Shown here: one piece after another, positions 1 through 12,659 of the stretch
How the letters are laid out: the number at the start of each line of letters is the position of its first letter
Numbering within the stretch: the first letter of the stretch is position 1
Source of the DNA: Rhea pennata
Taxonomy: Eukaryota; Chordata; Aves; Rheiformes; Rheidae
NCBI RefSeq assembly: GCF_028389875.1
Contig: NC_084672.1
Span: 10,094,458-10,158,457 of the forward strand
Reading direction: 5' to 3'
Length of the DNA: 64,000 nt
Notes under the pieces: generated by a model
The model's input: the letters and a program-made list of their open reading frames with translations, nothing else
Databases searched by the model: none
Told to the model about the DNA's origin: nothing
Translations under genes and position numbers: made by a program

Positions 1-142
1 AGTATATGGCCAGACTCCTGTTTGCCATACATGTCACTGCTGAAGTCAGAGGCCTCATACCAGTTCACATCTATTGAGTAGCGGAGCCTTTAATATTTTA
101 CTGTAATTCATTAAATCATGTGTGATCTTTTTTTAAACCTAG

Positions 143-354
143 ATCTACATCCAAGCCTACAAGCCAGCCAACCTGAAAATGAAAATAATAAAAAATGACT
201 ACCACAATCAACCACTCTATTTGGAAGGGGCTTTGAGCAAAAGCACTCATTACCAGCAATATCAGCCAGTTATAACTCTGAGGAAAGGCTACACCATCCA
301 CTGGGACAAGACAGCCCCTGAAGAACTGGCCATATGGCTCATCAACTTCAACAA
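143..354 (+). CDS. CEMIP: CEMIP coding exon, first in window
   Basis: The acceptor is an AG at 141-142 after a T-rich tract, and the donor reads AA|gtgagt. The exon starts in phase 0 and ends after two bases of a Lys/Asn codon. It encodes a block from IYIQAYKPANLKMKI to LAIWLINFNK. The cupredoxin-like reading of this region is not tested here. Confidence 0.93.
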
Positions 355-3300
355 GTGAGTGCTCTGACTGAATTCAAAACCATGAACAGAACATTCTAGC
401 CCACTAGTGTAACTGCACATTTTTAACTGGTGAGGTTATCACCTAATGAGCTCTTCCAGAATTAACATACTTGTTTCATGAAGTCCACTGAGTTCACCAG
501 ATTTCCATCTGACATCTCAGATTCTGTTTCCTTCCCAGAGAGGCCCTGGAAGATAACATGGTTCATTTTTAGAAGCCTAGAGCTAGTTCATTCCAGGTAC
601 ATGGAAGTCAAAAGTATAGAAGTGAGGAGCAGATTTGACCCACATCATTTAACTACCCATGGATGTTATATCTAACTTATGTTGCATTGATTCATCCCAA
701 ACCATTAAAATTTTAACCAGCCAGGAAAAAAATAAGTTACAGTTATTTAGTTTGGCTTCTAGCATGCCCAGGAAAATAACAGTCATGTGTCAACGTGTTC
801 TAATATGGGTCTTCGCTATTTTAGGAATGACTGGATCCAAGTAGGGTTTTGTTATCCTAAAGGAACGACATTTTCCATTCTCTCAGACATCCATAATCGT
901 CTTTTGAAGAAAACGTACAAAACTGGAACCTTCTATAGAACCTCTCAGATGGAAAAACTGGAGCACAGATATCCTAGCAAAGGATACTACTACTGGGATG
1001 AGGACACTGGGTAAGGAAACAGATCTTGCTGATTCGGGCAGCGATATGAGAAAGTTGTTGGAATCATGAATTGTTTAGTTCATGCCATTAAAGGGGAGTG
1101 CAACAAAACCAGAGATTCTTTCTGGGAATGTGATCAGCATTTAATTTTCCTGGGACTCCCACAGCTGCCAGTCATTCATAGGCTCTGCTGCACTGCCAAT
1201 TACTCTGGGAAATGCTATGCCAAGTGAATATAAATTAGGAAAAAAACAAAAGCAAAGTGCCAGACCATAGAGTGTGAAGCTGAAGTGGAGGCACACCCAA
1301 CTCATTTCATTTTGAACAGCAACCATTTATAAGCAGCAAGGCAGGGATTCACAGGAACTAAGAGAGTTAAGTCTGTTAGTTTCCTCTAAGGAATTAAAAT
1401 AATGGGAAAGAATGAAAAAGATCTAAAAACAATACAGGTATCTCTATGTAAATGTATCATGATACAATAGAGTTCTAGGGGAGTTCAGGTGTTGTCTAAT
1501 CTGTCTATCTCAAGTTGCCTGACCTTCCCAACCATGCCTGAGATGTGTGTCTGTACACTTGCCTGTGGTATGTTAAGCAGTAGAAATAACCAGCATCAGC
1601 ACTGGAGATTTGCAACACACATTATTGCAAAGCTTTAAGAAGCAGTCCGCTGACGCTGGGACTAAGTCATTTGGTCTGACCAGAACACTCAGGGATGTTC
1701 ACTCTTCTCTTCTACCTGCAGACTGCTGTTTCTGAAACTGAAAGCTCAAAACGAAAAGGAGAAATTTGCTTTCTGCTCTGTCAAAGGCTGTGAACGAATA
1801 AGAATCAAAGCTGTGATTCCAAAGACCGCTGGTATCAGTGACTGTGAAGCCATGGCCTATCCCAAGTACATTGAGACACCAATTATAGAAGTCCCAATGC
1901 CTAAGAAGCTCTCTAGTGCACAATTGGTAAAGTAGTCGATTTATTATTGTAGCATTATTGTCACTGTAAGTCTGTAGTTCCAGTACATGTTGTTCTCATA
2001 GTCACAGAGAGACTTTGTACGAGACTCAGTATCTCCTGTGCCTAATTTTCTGAAACAGTCCAGGCATGTAAAACAATATGAAACAGATTCTTGCAAGTGC
2101 AAAAAGCACAGCTCTTCAGGGACAGAGCTGCCCAAGACTTCAGTGGAAGTTAAATACTTAGTCTTTCAGGGCTCTGTTGTGAAGTCTTGAGCTTAGAAGT
2201 GCAGAGTTAAAGGTGCTGATCTAGAAGACAGCTAGGTCCAGGGAATCCGCATCTGGACAGACACAAGCCTCTTGCCTGGCCTTGAGTTCCTCCAGGTTAT
2301 AAGAACAGTAGTGTCAGAGAGGAGACTGCATAGCTGAATGTATCACTTATATCAAGGACTTTGCACAGCACTTTGTCTCCTGGATCCAGCCCAGACTGGT
2401 TCTAGAGGAGAGAAGGAAATATTTATTTGTTTTTTGTTTTGGGTTTTTTTTCAGTCATCACCCTTGGAGCAGGAATGCAGAGCAAAGCCTCAGAGAATTA
2501 GGTCAGCTGCAGAATCACTCAAGCTTTGCCATTCGGTGAAACAATTTATATTCTGACTGGATAAGCAGAGAGGTTATCATTGTACCCAATCTCATTAGCA
2601 ATGCAATTTGGCAAGTCACAACTTGTTATGTAGTTTTTTTGCTGATTGAATTTGTAGGTTTAAAACATTTTCTGACAATGCAGCATTCAGGTAATGGACA
2701 ACCTCACTAGAAACCATTTTCTCTCCTTTTTCTTGTAAACAGAAGACTAAGGACCACTTACTGGAAGTGAAAATAGAAACTTATAAGAAGCAGTACTTCC
2801 ACCTAAAGGATGACTTTGCATACATGGAGGTAAGCAAGTCCTCTCAGTGAACTTTGTAAAACTTATGAGACAAAATACTCACTTCATTATTATGGAAAAC
2901 TTATGAAGTTACCATGGATGATTAGTGTTGGATCTCTTTTGCTTTGTATTTTGCAAAAAAATGACCACAACTTCATCATACCAGCAAAAATCAGCACAGT
3001 TTGACCTCTATCTGGAATTTTGCCCTTTGATATAAAGAGCAGTCCAGTGTTATTCAACATTATTAGTGTTTCTTATAGTTGATTGTTTTGTATTTGTTTT
3101 GCTTTGACAGACCAAGTTTATTCTTCCTCCCACACAGGTTGATGGTATAAGGTTTTTCCTAACTGATGAGGGAATTCAACTGATTGTGATTGACGGACAT
3201 CATGGAAAAGTTGTTGATCGAGTAACATTCAAGAACTCGATTCTACAAGGAATTCCAGCACAAATAGAAAATTATGTCAACAACATCAAAGATCAGTGAG

Positions 3301-6300
3301 TAAATAATCTAGTGTTAGTAACATGTAATATACAAGTGTTGTGCAACACTCAATTTTTTTGAGATTTTAGTCACCTAACATAGGCCAGACTGAGTGGGAG
3401 AAGAATGTGGCTTGTACCTGCTAGCTGCAAGTGTCCAAATGTGAACAGAACATGCAGGCAATGTAAGAATGTACGATATGTGATTTAGGAACTGATGAAG
3501 CCCCAGATAAACTGAAGGACTACATTTGATTAATAGGCTGTAGATCTATATTTATGTTGGGGGTTACAGATAAACTGCAGACTTAAATTCCTGAATAAAC
3601 TCATGGCATTTATCAGTTTCTAGTGTACAGATGTGCACAGTTTACATTTTTCTACTGCCTGCACACGCTCTCAAATCTCCAAAGATTCCACTAATAAAAC
3701 ACATGCTCTTTGCGCATGTTCCTTGCCAAGAATAAAGGGCTGTGTGCTTTTATTTTTTGAGTATGGGGAGCCAGAAATGTAGAGTTTTGGAAGTGGATGG
3801 TAAGTATCCAACACATGTTCCTGCATTCTGGAGGACAGTGGGTTCATTTACTGCTATAATAATGGAAGCAACCTCAGGACTCCTTTAACTGAAGGGGCTG
3901 TTCTCTTCTCATACTGGTTTGTAAAGTGCTATTGGGAAATGAATATATTTCATTGTTATTAGATCTGCTCTGATTTAAAATCTGGTACCTAACATTCAAT
4001 ACAAATACAGTCACTCTGCTGATGAATCATCTGAAATAACTGTGGGCAGATTGACAGGATATTGTTCTAGGATTTATTGTGGAGACTTGGAAGTTCCAAG
4101 TTTCAGCAGGGCTTCGCAAAGGCACATACATCTGTGTTTCTACTGGCTTAAACATGTTGAGTACAGAAGAGCATGGTAGTTGCTTGTTTTTCTTTCATAA
4201 GATCATAATAGGGCATTTTAAAGAACTCTGTCAGCCTCCTTTGCAAGAAGTCCAGTCTCAATTCTGGCTGAATCCAGCTGTCTACTCTCTGTCTTGCTTT
4301 AGATCACTTAAAATTGCCGGAGTGCCTTAATATTTCCTCTCTGTAGGTGAAACAGCCTCTGTGGCTTCTTGGAAGCAGGTCTGGGCCAGATCTTTATTGT
4401 GTGAGAGTAGTGCAGAGATTCTTAAACCAGCTGATAATCTCAATAGAAAGCTGTGTAAATGTTCATAGTGCTGAGTGTGGGAAGGCGCATAAATATAGCA
4501 CCAAAGCTTCCTTAAATAGTACCTAGTCACTCGCCTATCAAAACTGAAAAGCAGGCATCTCTTAGCCCCATTCCTCCATGCAGGGGTCACAGGGAAATGA
4601 AAGTTTCCTAAGAGGGCTATGTAGCCCAGTGGCCAGGACACTCAGATAGGAGGAAGGAGAGGAAAACCACTTGTCTTTGATCCTTACTTTCAGGATGATG
4701 TCTAGTTTGATTGACTAATATAAAAAAACTAGGTCAAAATGTGAGCTGTGATAAGGTTCAACAGGCTTTGAGAGGAGGGCTTGAATCATAATTAGACTTC
4801 AGGTGTATTTAAGTCTATCGAAATCCTTTTTAAGAACCTATAAGAAGGACCTGTAGCCTTTTTTGGATCTGAGCCTGACTATCTCTTTGGATTAACTATA
4901 GAACTGGATTAGGATTAGGACTGGAACTGGATCAAACATAATCAGTACCTCTCAGGTCTCACTCAGTTGTATGTGTTAGCAAATGCTGAAATTCCAAATC
5001 ATACTCTTTCTTTCATCAAAAGCTTACCTAGCCCTTCTTTGTAGGCCTCTCCAATCCGATCAGGCAAGGATTTCAGCTACAGCCATGGAAGATCTATTAT
5101 CCATTGATCCAGGATAGACAGACATTGGAAGAAAAGTGTTGTTCAGAGTCAGATGCAGATACCATGCAGGTGGAGGGTCTGTAAGCCAGCAGCTTCTTGT
5201 CATCTCTGTTCCCCTTCATGACCCAGAAGCTGAACTGTATGGAGGGATGGGGCGAGTGGAGAGGAAAAGGGCTCCACTAACCAGAAAGCTCTGTCTGCCT
5301 CTCATGAAGAGGTTACCTGAATAGCAACTTTTAAATAGGTTTACAGATTTGGAGATGTGGAAAAGAGGTGTTCCTAGCAATGACAAGCTTCTTGGTTTGC
5401 TTAAGAAACTCTCTGCAAGCCAAAATGCATTTTTTTACATGAATTAATTTTTCTGATGAATTTCCCCAGGTTAACAAAGTGAAACATCTGGCAAATTTAT
5501 TTTAAAATTCCATAGCAAGAAAGGCTTAACAGAAAGTAATGATTTTAGTAAAGCAAAAGAAAAAGAGGTGATTCAGCATTCACAAAGTAGTCAAAAAACA
5601 GACTACCAGCTCCATCTATTCTTGTAAGAACTGAAGTATTTTAACACCTCAGTTTTTTCTAGGAAAAATGTCTTCTAGGAAATGTCTTGATGACTTTTAG
5701 TTCTTTTGCTTCTGATTTTCTTCTGTCACCATCTGTTGCTATTTTTCCCTGAGCAGTTCCAGTTCTAGCTGAGGTGTTAAGATGTGTTAGCTCTGTGCTT
5801 GATCTCCACAGGAGCTATCGTCTAATTAATTTAGTGATTTGGGTCCATCATGATGTAGGAAAGCAGACCCAGCATTTTGCAGAATCGACATTTGAGTCAC
5901 TGGAAGTGTCACTCATGGAAACCTTGGAAAATGGAATGAAATGATATAATCTAAACAAATGTTTTCTCAATCACTCTGCAATGCTGCTCTAATTAGGAGC
6001 TGAGCAAGAATGACATCCTGCCCTATTGAGCTTAATAGCCGAACTTCTGCTGAACTCACTGAAGCATCTTTCTTCCTTGCACACTTTAAGATAGCTATTG
6101 GAGGTGTCTGGGAATCTTGTAGGAAGTAATGGGGTTAACTTTGTTCAGAGGCCTGTGCTTCTCTTTGGACAGTTCTTGCTATATGATTATCCCTTCATGA
6201 TTACTCTGTGTTTTCTTCTCCCCTTTTAGAATTAGGCTTAGACAGTTGCTAAATTCTACCTGAGTATTTACGGATTTGTACTACATTAAATGACTCACTC

Positions 6301-8095
6301 CTGTCTTTCATATATCACTTTGTGCTTGTAAGGGACCCCAAGAAATTTCAGGGTGAAATACACTGCATACAAGTAAGGCAATAATAATGATAATAATAAT
6401 TATATAATACAATGTTATAATATTATAATACATAATATTATATAATAATAATAATAGTTGTTGTTATTATTATTATTATTATAAACTTTCTAAGCAAAAG
6501 GATGCTGAAAAATGATTAAAAGTGTGAGGTCAACAAAAATCTCCAGGAAGTGAATTATACAAGAACAAGAGATAGTTTCAGAGTCATTGAGAGCATCCCA
6601 CAGAGAGCACGTTTCTTTCTAAGCAAAGCAAGATCAATGTGCTGATTGGAAACACTGAAACCACTCTATACACCAGCTTTTTTTTTTTTTTTTTTTTTTA
6701 AAAAAAAGAAAGGCAAATTCAGTCAGCTTCCTAATGGGTTTTGGATGTTTGGATGATTGGAAAAGTGAACATATACATATGACAAAGTTCTTGGAAAGCA
6801 TGAATGAAAGCTGCTAAAACAGAAACCACTGTAGTTCATGGGTGTCTTTGAGCCACAGAGCCAGGAGTTACCAGTGCTGTCAGGCAAGCAAGAAATGTTT
6901 TCTAACTCTTCATGTGTTTATAAATGACTTTTTGTTTTCTTCAGTTCTATAGTGCTGGTGACATCTAAAGGAAGATTCATTTCCAAAGGACCATGGACTA
7001 AAGTACTGGGGAAACTTGGAGCAGCAGAGGATTTTAGGTTAAAAGGTAACCACTTTCTAAATATACAATTAAAAAAAACCTTTGATGTATTTCCTTACCA
7101 TGGTCCTAGTAATGGGACCTTCTGTCCTGCTCTTAAACTCTGCCTTGCTTATTTCTATAAGTATGCACTCAGAACAGCCTGGAAACAGTCATTTATTTAT
7201 TCATTAAGGTTGTATCCACGGCAGCTTTGGATAACAGCATTCAGTCTAATACTGTAGATGGAAAAAGTGTTCTGGCAATTGTTCTTAGAAGGAAAGAGTT
7301 CTAGTTTTGTTGGGGTTTTTTGATTTTCCAGACTTTTTAAATAAAAAGGTAGTCTAGTAATTGAACTATTGGACTTTTCCTCCTCTAAATGCCTCAGAAC
7401 AACAATTTTGATATTGTCTAAATGTTATCTTTAGGTGGCTATCTCTTGAAAAAGAATTTCAGCTTGATGACACAAAGTATCTTTATTTCAATAGTGTCAC
7501 ATACTGCACTACAATATTGTTCTATTGTAAATGTTTTTCTGATCAATTCTAATTATGAGCTTTTGGGCATACTTTCTTTTTGCCTGTGTTATACTAGCTA
7601 ATGCCTTTCCCAAGCATGGACGGGTTTTGAGTATAAACATCATGCAGATAATGACAGCTCCACAAGACAGCTGAAACTGCCTGCTCTGAAGGGATTTTCC
7701 TTCTCTCTTTCTTCTCTGCTAGGTATCATATATAGGCTACTTTTAATTAATGGAAGCATGCAACATGTAAATACAGTTAGAATTAAACTTCAGCAGGAAA
7801 GTATTTCTTTACTGGAGAATACATAATTGGCCATTAGCTTTGCAACGGCGATGTTTGCATGTGTGCTCATGTCCTCCTGTGTCTATTCAATCAAGCGGTG
7901 CACGAGTGTACTTCTGCTTATTTGAAGCTGTGAGGCACTCTCTTAATGTATGTGCTCTGTTTTGCAGAAAAAATGGCTTTTGTTGGATTCAAAGGCAGCT
8001 TCCGCCCCGTCTGGGTGAAACTGGTCACTGATGAGGATTCAGCTAAGATCTACCAAGCACTACCAATTCCTGTGGTGAAGAAAATGAAGTTATGA
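143..8095 (+). CDS. CEMIP: CEMIP (KIAA1199), C-terminal 358 residues, seven exons
   Basis: The coding exons are 143-354, 825-1010, 1722-1926, 2743-2829, 3138-3295, 6945-7045 and 7968-8095. They join without any phase conflict into 1,077 nt, that is 358 residues plus a TGA stop. Stretches such as QPVITLRKGYTIHWD, YYYWDEDTG, LLFLKLKAQNE and MAFVGFKGSFRP match the C-terminal quarter of vertebrate CEMIP (about 1,361 residues in human). CEMIP is a secreted or membrane-associated protein needed for binding and depolymerising hyaluronan. The last three exons encode the C-terminal GG (FAM3/ILEI-like) domain, including GIQLIVIDGHHGKVVD and SILQGIP. The paralogue CEMIP2 (TMEM2) is the main alternative, but the MESD-TLNRD1 neighbourhood and the VPMPKKL and PIPVVKK strings favour CEMIP. 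The 5' part of the gene lies left of the window. No frame damage is seen. Confidence 0.96.
825..1010 (+). CDS. CEMIP: CEMIP coding exon, second in window
   Basis: The acceptor is ttttag| and the donor is GG|gtaagg. The exon completes the split Lys codon and encodes NDWIQVGFCYPKGTTFSIL through YYYWDEDTG. Length is 186 nt, phase 2 to 2. Confidence 0.94.
1722..1926 (+). CDS. CEMIP: CEMIP coding exon, third in window
   Basis: The acceptor is ctacctgcag| and the donor is TTG|gtaaag. It encodes LLFLKLKAQNEKEKFAFC through VPMPKKLSSAQL and contains the conserved KGCERIRIKA stretch. Length is 205 nt, ending in phase 0. Confidence 0.95.
2743..2829 (+). CDS. CEMIP: CEMIP coding exon, fourth in window
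   Basis: The acceptor is cttgtaaacag| and the donor is GAG|gtaagc. This 87-nt phase-0 exon encodes KTKDHLLEVKIE through DDFAYME. It corresponds to the human segment KTKDHFLEVKME. Confidence 0.93.
3138..3295 (+). CDS. CEMIP: CEMIP coding exon, fifth in window
   Basis: The acceptor is cccacacag| and the donor is CA|gtgagt. It encodes the first half of the GG domain, from VDGIRFFLTDEGIQ to NYVNNIKD. Compared with human, the segment just after VDG has diverged (human KKYPSSEDG, here IRFFLTDEG). Confidence 0.93.
6379..6485. repeat. Imperfect (AAT)n/(ATT)n microsatellite
   Basis: About 105 bases are built from ataata and ttatta units with interruptions. The first half reads as AAT on the plus strand and the second half as ATT, so the tract has some self-complementarity. 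It lies in a CEMIP intron. Confidence 0.9.
6678..6707. repeat. T-tract followed by A-tract
   Basis: A run of 22 T is followed directly by 8 A. The junction can fold back on itself. It could be a poly-A relic of a retroposon in reverse orientation, but no body could be recognised beside it. Confidence 0.85.
6945..7045 (+). CDS. CEMIP: CEMIP coding exon, sixth in window
   Basis: The acceptor is ttttcttcag| and the donor is AAAG|gtaacc. It encodes SIVLVTSKGRFISKGPW and on to LGAAEDFRLK in the GG domain. Phase is 2 in and 1 out. Confidence 0.93.
7968..8095 (+). CDS. CEMIP: CEMIP terminal coding exon with stop
   Basis: The acceptor is ctgttttgcag|. It encodes EKMAFVGFKGSFRPVWVKL and ends in PIPVVKKMKL followed by TGA at 8093-8095. 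Human ends in PVVKKKKL, so the C-terminus is preserved in length and charge. Confidence 0.96.
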
Positions 8096-8745
8096 GGACA
8101 CATTGCTTTGCCTTCTGGCTACCAGCACTGCCCCCAATAGATGGACTACTGACTGCTTACAATAGGCACATTGCCAGAGTGCTCCAGAGATGTAGCATTT
8201 TGTTGTTGTTTTCAAAAAGAAATCTTACTGTAAGTAACTAGAGCGGCCACGTGTGACAAAAAAGCATTCCTCTGTGATCAGCCTGTGTTCTGTGATCATC
8301 AGCTGCTGTCCTGTTGATTTGCTCATTGATACCATGTTGATTCTCATGTTACAAAGCAAGGTTTGCCTCTGTTTTCACAGGGTGCTGCTCTTTCAGTGCC
8401 CCTGTGACAGGCTAATTTTTGTGCTGCCCCTCAAAGGGTGAGTTCTAGATCTAAAAGCCATTGAGAATTATCGTTTTCCCCAGCCTGTGAACTGTCATAA
8501 CAGTCGTCTTCTTTTTCCATGGTGTTAGCTGCTCACATAAACATGGAATGTCAATTCAAAGGTTTACTGAAAATCTAAGATAAAAAATGTATATTTGAAT
8601 GATTACTAAGATACTGGGAAACTTGACTGGACAGTAAGAATTCACCCTTAAACTTCAAAGACATTCGATCAAGCTCTTTGAGATCTCTCTGCATTGTACA
8701 TTCTAACCCACAGCACATAGTTGGGGAAAAAATGATAGAGGAGTG

Positions 8746-8751
8746 AATAAA
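8746..8751 (+). terminator. Proximal AATAAA in CEMIP 3'UTR
   Basis: A canonical hexamer lies about 650 bases after the CEMIP stop. It could give a short-UTR isoform. Use of the site cannot be judged from sequence. Confidence 0.35.
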
Positions 8752-11316
8752 GTGTACCAGCGGGGATTGATGAAACCATATCTTTCTGCTTGCTTAGAAA
8801 ACAGCAGTTCTCCTATAGGTCGTGGGATTTTTACCAGTGGTTGCTCAGGTAGAGGGTTTTCCTTAGAGAAGCAGCTGTAGGTTAACAGGAAAGAACTGTC
8901 AATCAGCACATACACTTCCTTAGTCTTTCCCATACGGTCCCTCCATTCAACAATATTCAGGACCAATCTGGAGGGCTCATAGTTGCCAGTCAAAGAGAGC
9001 ATCCTGTCCAAGTCTCCAGTTTATGGCTAGGAATACTGGGACACAGCTTATTCTGCCTCAAAGATAGTGTTTCATCTTTCCAGGGAGATCAGAGGGAACA
9101 GGGTCAGACTACTCTGCTGTGTTGCTTTCCTAGTGTGTCCTCAGGCTAAGTATGTTAGGCCTCCTGGAAGAGTTATATGAGGCTGGCAGGTCATTGAATA
9201 GAAGTCTTTGAGGTCTTACCACTGAAGAGTTAGAATGGGAACCACCATAACTAGTGGAATATCTTGAGCCTACTTTCTCCCTTCAAATTTAATCTTGTCA
9301 GCTAAAAATCTGACTAATGAAGGCAGATTAGTGTGTCCTGCTGGGACATCTTTTGAAGCTGGGAAGCTGAACATTGTTCAGTGATATTTCTGCTCAGAAA
9401 TGCTATCAAAGTGTCTCCTGTGGCTCTGGCTAGTCTAAGAAATCTAAGGAGGGAGAAAATGTAGGAAGAATAGTTTTTCAAAGCACACAAAATTGTCAGT
9501 TTTGCCAATAGTATTTGTTTTCCCCTTTTGCTCCTCTCTGCCACTGCTACTACAAAAATTGTTCTAGCTGATAATGGTGACTTTGTTTTGCTCTGTTTTT
9601 TAGGGCTCTTGTGACTAAGTTACCTTTTTTTCCATGGTATTCAAAATATATTAGCTTGTGACTAGAATGAAAGAGCGATGATTCTGAGTGCCATTCCAAA
9701 GGCTAGGTAGGTGTTGAACTCTACAAGCCTTGTCCCTAATTTTTAGATCAGTTGCTCTGAAAATCAAAGCAATCATGGGCAAAATTCAGGTAGTGCTGAA
9801 GATTACATGCCCCTCAAGCTGCTCCTGGGTTTTAAAACTGGAAATGTTCTTTTCAGTCTTACTATATAGTTGTTTTGAACAAGTTGAATGTCATGTGTAT
9901 TTAAAAAAAAGAAAAAGAAAGAAAGGATACAAGCTTTCCTTCCTTTGCTTCTCAACAAGAGCCTCTTAATGAAAGATTCCTCCTTCCAGCACAATTATTT
10001 TTACTCTTTAGGCATTTGTGCCACTTCCAGGATGGGCAATACTTTTAAAAGGCAGGCAAGTATTTTCCCAATGTCTTTTGATGGTTTGAGGATTTCACCC
10101 TCAGATCACAAACTATTCCTTGAAAAAGTTAGTCTCACTTATGTTTCAACCTTGATTATCTAAGTCTCACTTATCTGATGGCCAAAACAGAGCCAGATCC
10201 CTGAAATCTAGCAAATACAGTGAAAGAAATCACTGAGTATGTTAATCTGGGTTATCTCAATATATACACTATCCTGAGGCAATTCTGTTCATATAATTGC
10301 ACCTGACACATTGTATTAGTGGAACACACATGCTCTCAAGAGATGGACCAAAACCAGCATATTTCTTTCATGAGCAATTGACAAACCACGTGAAAGAAAG
10401 CAATACTGAGAAAGTTCCTGGTTTGGGCTTTGGTTTTCTGCAAAGCACCATGGGTGCAGGGGTTGCCCTTTGCTGTGCACCATTTAACTGGGTCACTGAC
10501 AGTTTCCCTTCCCTGCTCTTTGTGTAAATGCCTGGGAGGATCATGCCACATGGGTCAATCCCCTAGACTGGTTTGGTCAGCTACCACAAGCATGTTGTAT
10601 TTGTGCTAACGTGAAGTTTCTAATTTTACAATTTTTGAAATTCTCAGGGTGAAATCATAAGACTTGGCTCTAGGAAAACTTTTTTTTTTTCCTAAAAAGT
10701 CTTATCTTATTAAAAGAAGAAAATTTTTAAAAGTAGCTTTTAAAGGCTTGTCACATGGGGCCTGTTTGGAGTTAGGGCTGGGTCTCATGCCTGTGAATAC
10801 TTAGTATAGGATCACTGCAGTCTGCTAAGCCTGATGGATAATAGAGCATCGTAGCAGAGTGTAATGGGGCAGATACTCCTGTGAAATGCAAAGGGCTCCC
10901 GTTGACATTTATGGAACGAAGTCCGTGTATTACTCTGAAGCCAGAATTATCACCAGTCAGCAATAGTTTTGTGCCATATGATTACTTTTTAATATTTGAC
11001 TGTTCTAGAATTTGCACTTGCACACCTTGACTAGTAAATTAACTGACTGCTTGTACTTTGTACAGTCTTTTAACAATCCCTGCGCAAGCTGCAGTTATCC
11101 TCTTTGTAAGGTTTTATTACTACATATGTTCTCATGTTTGCCCACATAGACAATTGCCATTGTAAGAGTGATTTTTGATTGGATTTTGTTTGTTTGTTTG
11201 TTTGGATGTTTGTTTTTTGCATCTGTTCCAATGCTTGTATTACCTGTCGCCGAAATAGCTGGTCCTTTTTCGGAGTTAGATGTATAGTGTTTTGTACATT
11301 TTCTTATAGACTTCCC

Positions 11317-11322
11317 AATAAA
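11317..11322 (+). terminator. Distal AATAAA, likely main CEMIP polyadenylation signal
   Basis: AATAAA sits in cttcccaataaaaaaag and is followed by a T-rich stretch. A second hexamer at 11613-11618 is followed by a long T/GT-rich element around 11,631-11,665, so either may be the end of the transcript. Confidence 0.5.
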
Positions 11323-12646
11323 AAAAGATATATTTTCTATTTATTTATTACAATGGCACTAAGACAACTAAATTGCAGACATATGAAGCATTTTTACTGG
11401 AGTTCAGCATTGTCCAAGTTGTTAAGGAGGTCGGCAATATGTCTTTTCCGATAATCTGCTTTGCACTTGAAAGCTCTCTATGTCCGCAGAATGTGGTAAT
11501 GCATTGACTGTCTATTTTATGATGACAAGAGCTCTTGGAACATTAGTTCCAAAAGTTTGTGGCTTACAACTGAAATAGTATGTAGTTGTTTGGAATACAC
11601 ACTGTTTATCAAAATAAATATTCAATGCAATTTTTTAGTTTATTTTTGTCTCTTGTCTCTTCAGTATCACTCTATAACAATGAATTGGTATTTGCTGGAA
11701 TATCTCCTGTTTTACCTAACTAGGTTTGCTCAGTCTGTTTTGATAACTTGCACTCATGTCTCAGCTTAAATCTTAGTAGCTTGCTTTCCTAAGAAAATCA
11801 AAACTTCTGCAATTATGCTGGATCTAGTGTGGAGAGAAATACACACAGAACTCAGTACATCCGCTGAAAGAAAGGTACATAGTGTCTTACTTACTTCAAA
11901 GGACGGGTGCTGGGGCCAGAAAACCTGTGTACATGTTGGCTGTCAGCACGCACTGTAGCACATTTGACTGTTTGCCCAGTCAAACTTGTGAGATCAGAGA
12001 CAGGGAGACATGAGGGAAAGGACAGGGGAGCAGGAAAGGGGATATTACAGTGCACAGACACAGGAACAAGCTGGAAATATCAGGCTGTGCACAGGGCAGG
12101 TGGGGGATAAGGAAATGTAAAACAAAATCAAACAAAAAACAGAAACTTCTTTAGTTTCCCTGTTCATAATTTTTTTTCATTCAACAGAGTGAACATGGAG
12201 GAAAAAAATATATATATGTAAATAATATAGAAAATATGTCTAGTTTTTTCAGAGTGGCCAGTTATAAAGCCTTGTAAGCATCTTGCTATCATGTCAAATA
12301 TTACTTTGACTGTAAATTTTCTACTTTGGGACGGTGTCAGCTGAACAGACTCTGCTATAAAACTTTTTCAAGGCTTGAAAAATGAAATGAGATTTTTTTG
12401 GGGGCAGCAATCAGCATTTCCAACATCCAAGCACAAATTTTTTAATCAAGTCTCAAAATAGTAATTAGTGCATTGGCGGATATGGCATCACCCACCTAAC
12501 TCCTCTGGGCCAGGAAACTAAAAATGCACCCTGCCTACTCATGTCGGATTGAAATTACTGATAGGTTTGACTTCTCTAGATCAGCTCCATGGGAAAAGAA
12601 AAAAAAAATGAAAGCAAAGGCAACAGTCTCACCCCACAGCATCACT

Positions 12647-12659
12647 GGGGGGGGGGGGG
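12647..12659. repeat. G13 homopolymer
   Basis: Thirteen consecutive G on the plus strand. Such runs can form quadruplex structures and are prone to length errors in assembly. Confidence 0.9.

Larger units (their letters stand above)
3296..6944 (+). other. CEMIP intron between fifth and sixth exons in window
   Basis: This 3.6-kb intron has gt and ag ends. It contains an AAT/ATT-rich microsatellite and a T-tract followed by an A-tract. Short open frames inside have no family resemblance and look like chance. I see no additional gene. Confidence 0.8.
8096..11650 (+). other. CEMIP: CEMIP 3'UTR (end inferred)
   Basis: The DNA after the stop is AT-rich, has no conserved open frame and contains three AATAAA hexamers, at 8746, 11317 and 11613. 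A 3'UTR of about 3.2 kb ending after the 11317 signal would be close to the length I expect for this gene (inference). The CEMIP transcript end converges with that of MESD. Confidence 0.6.
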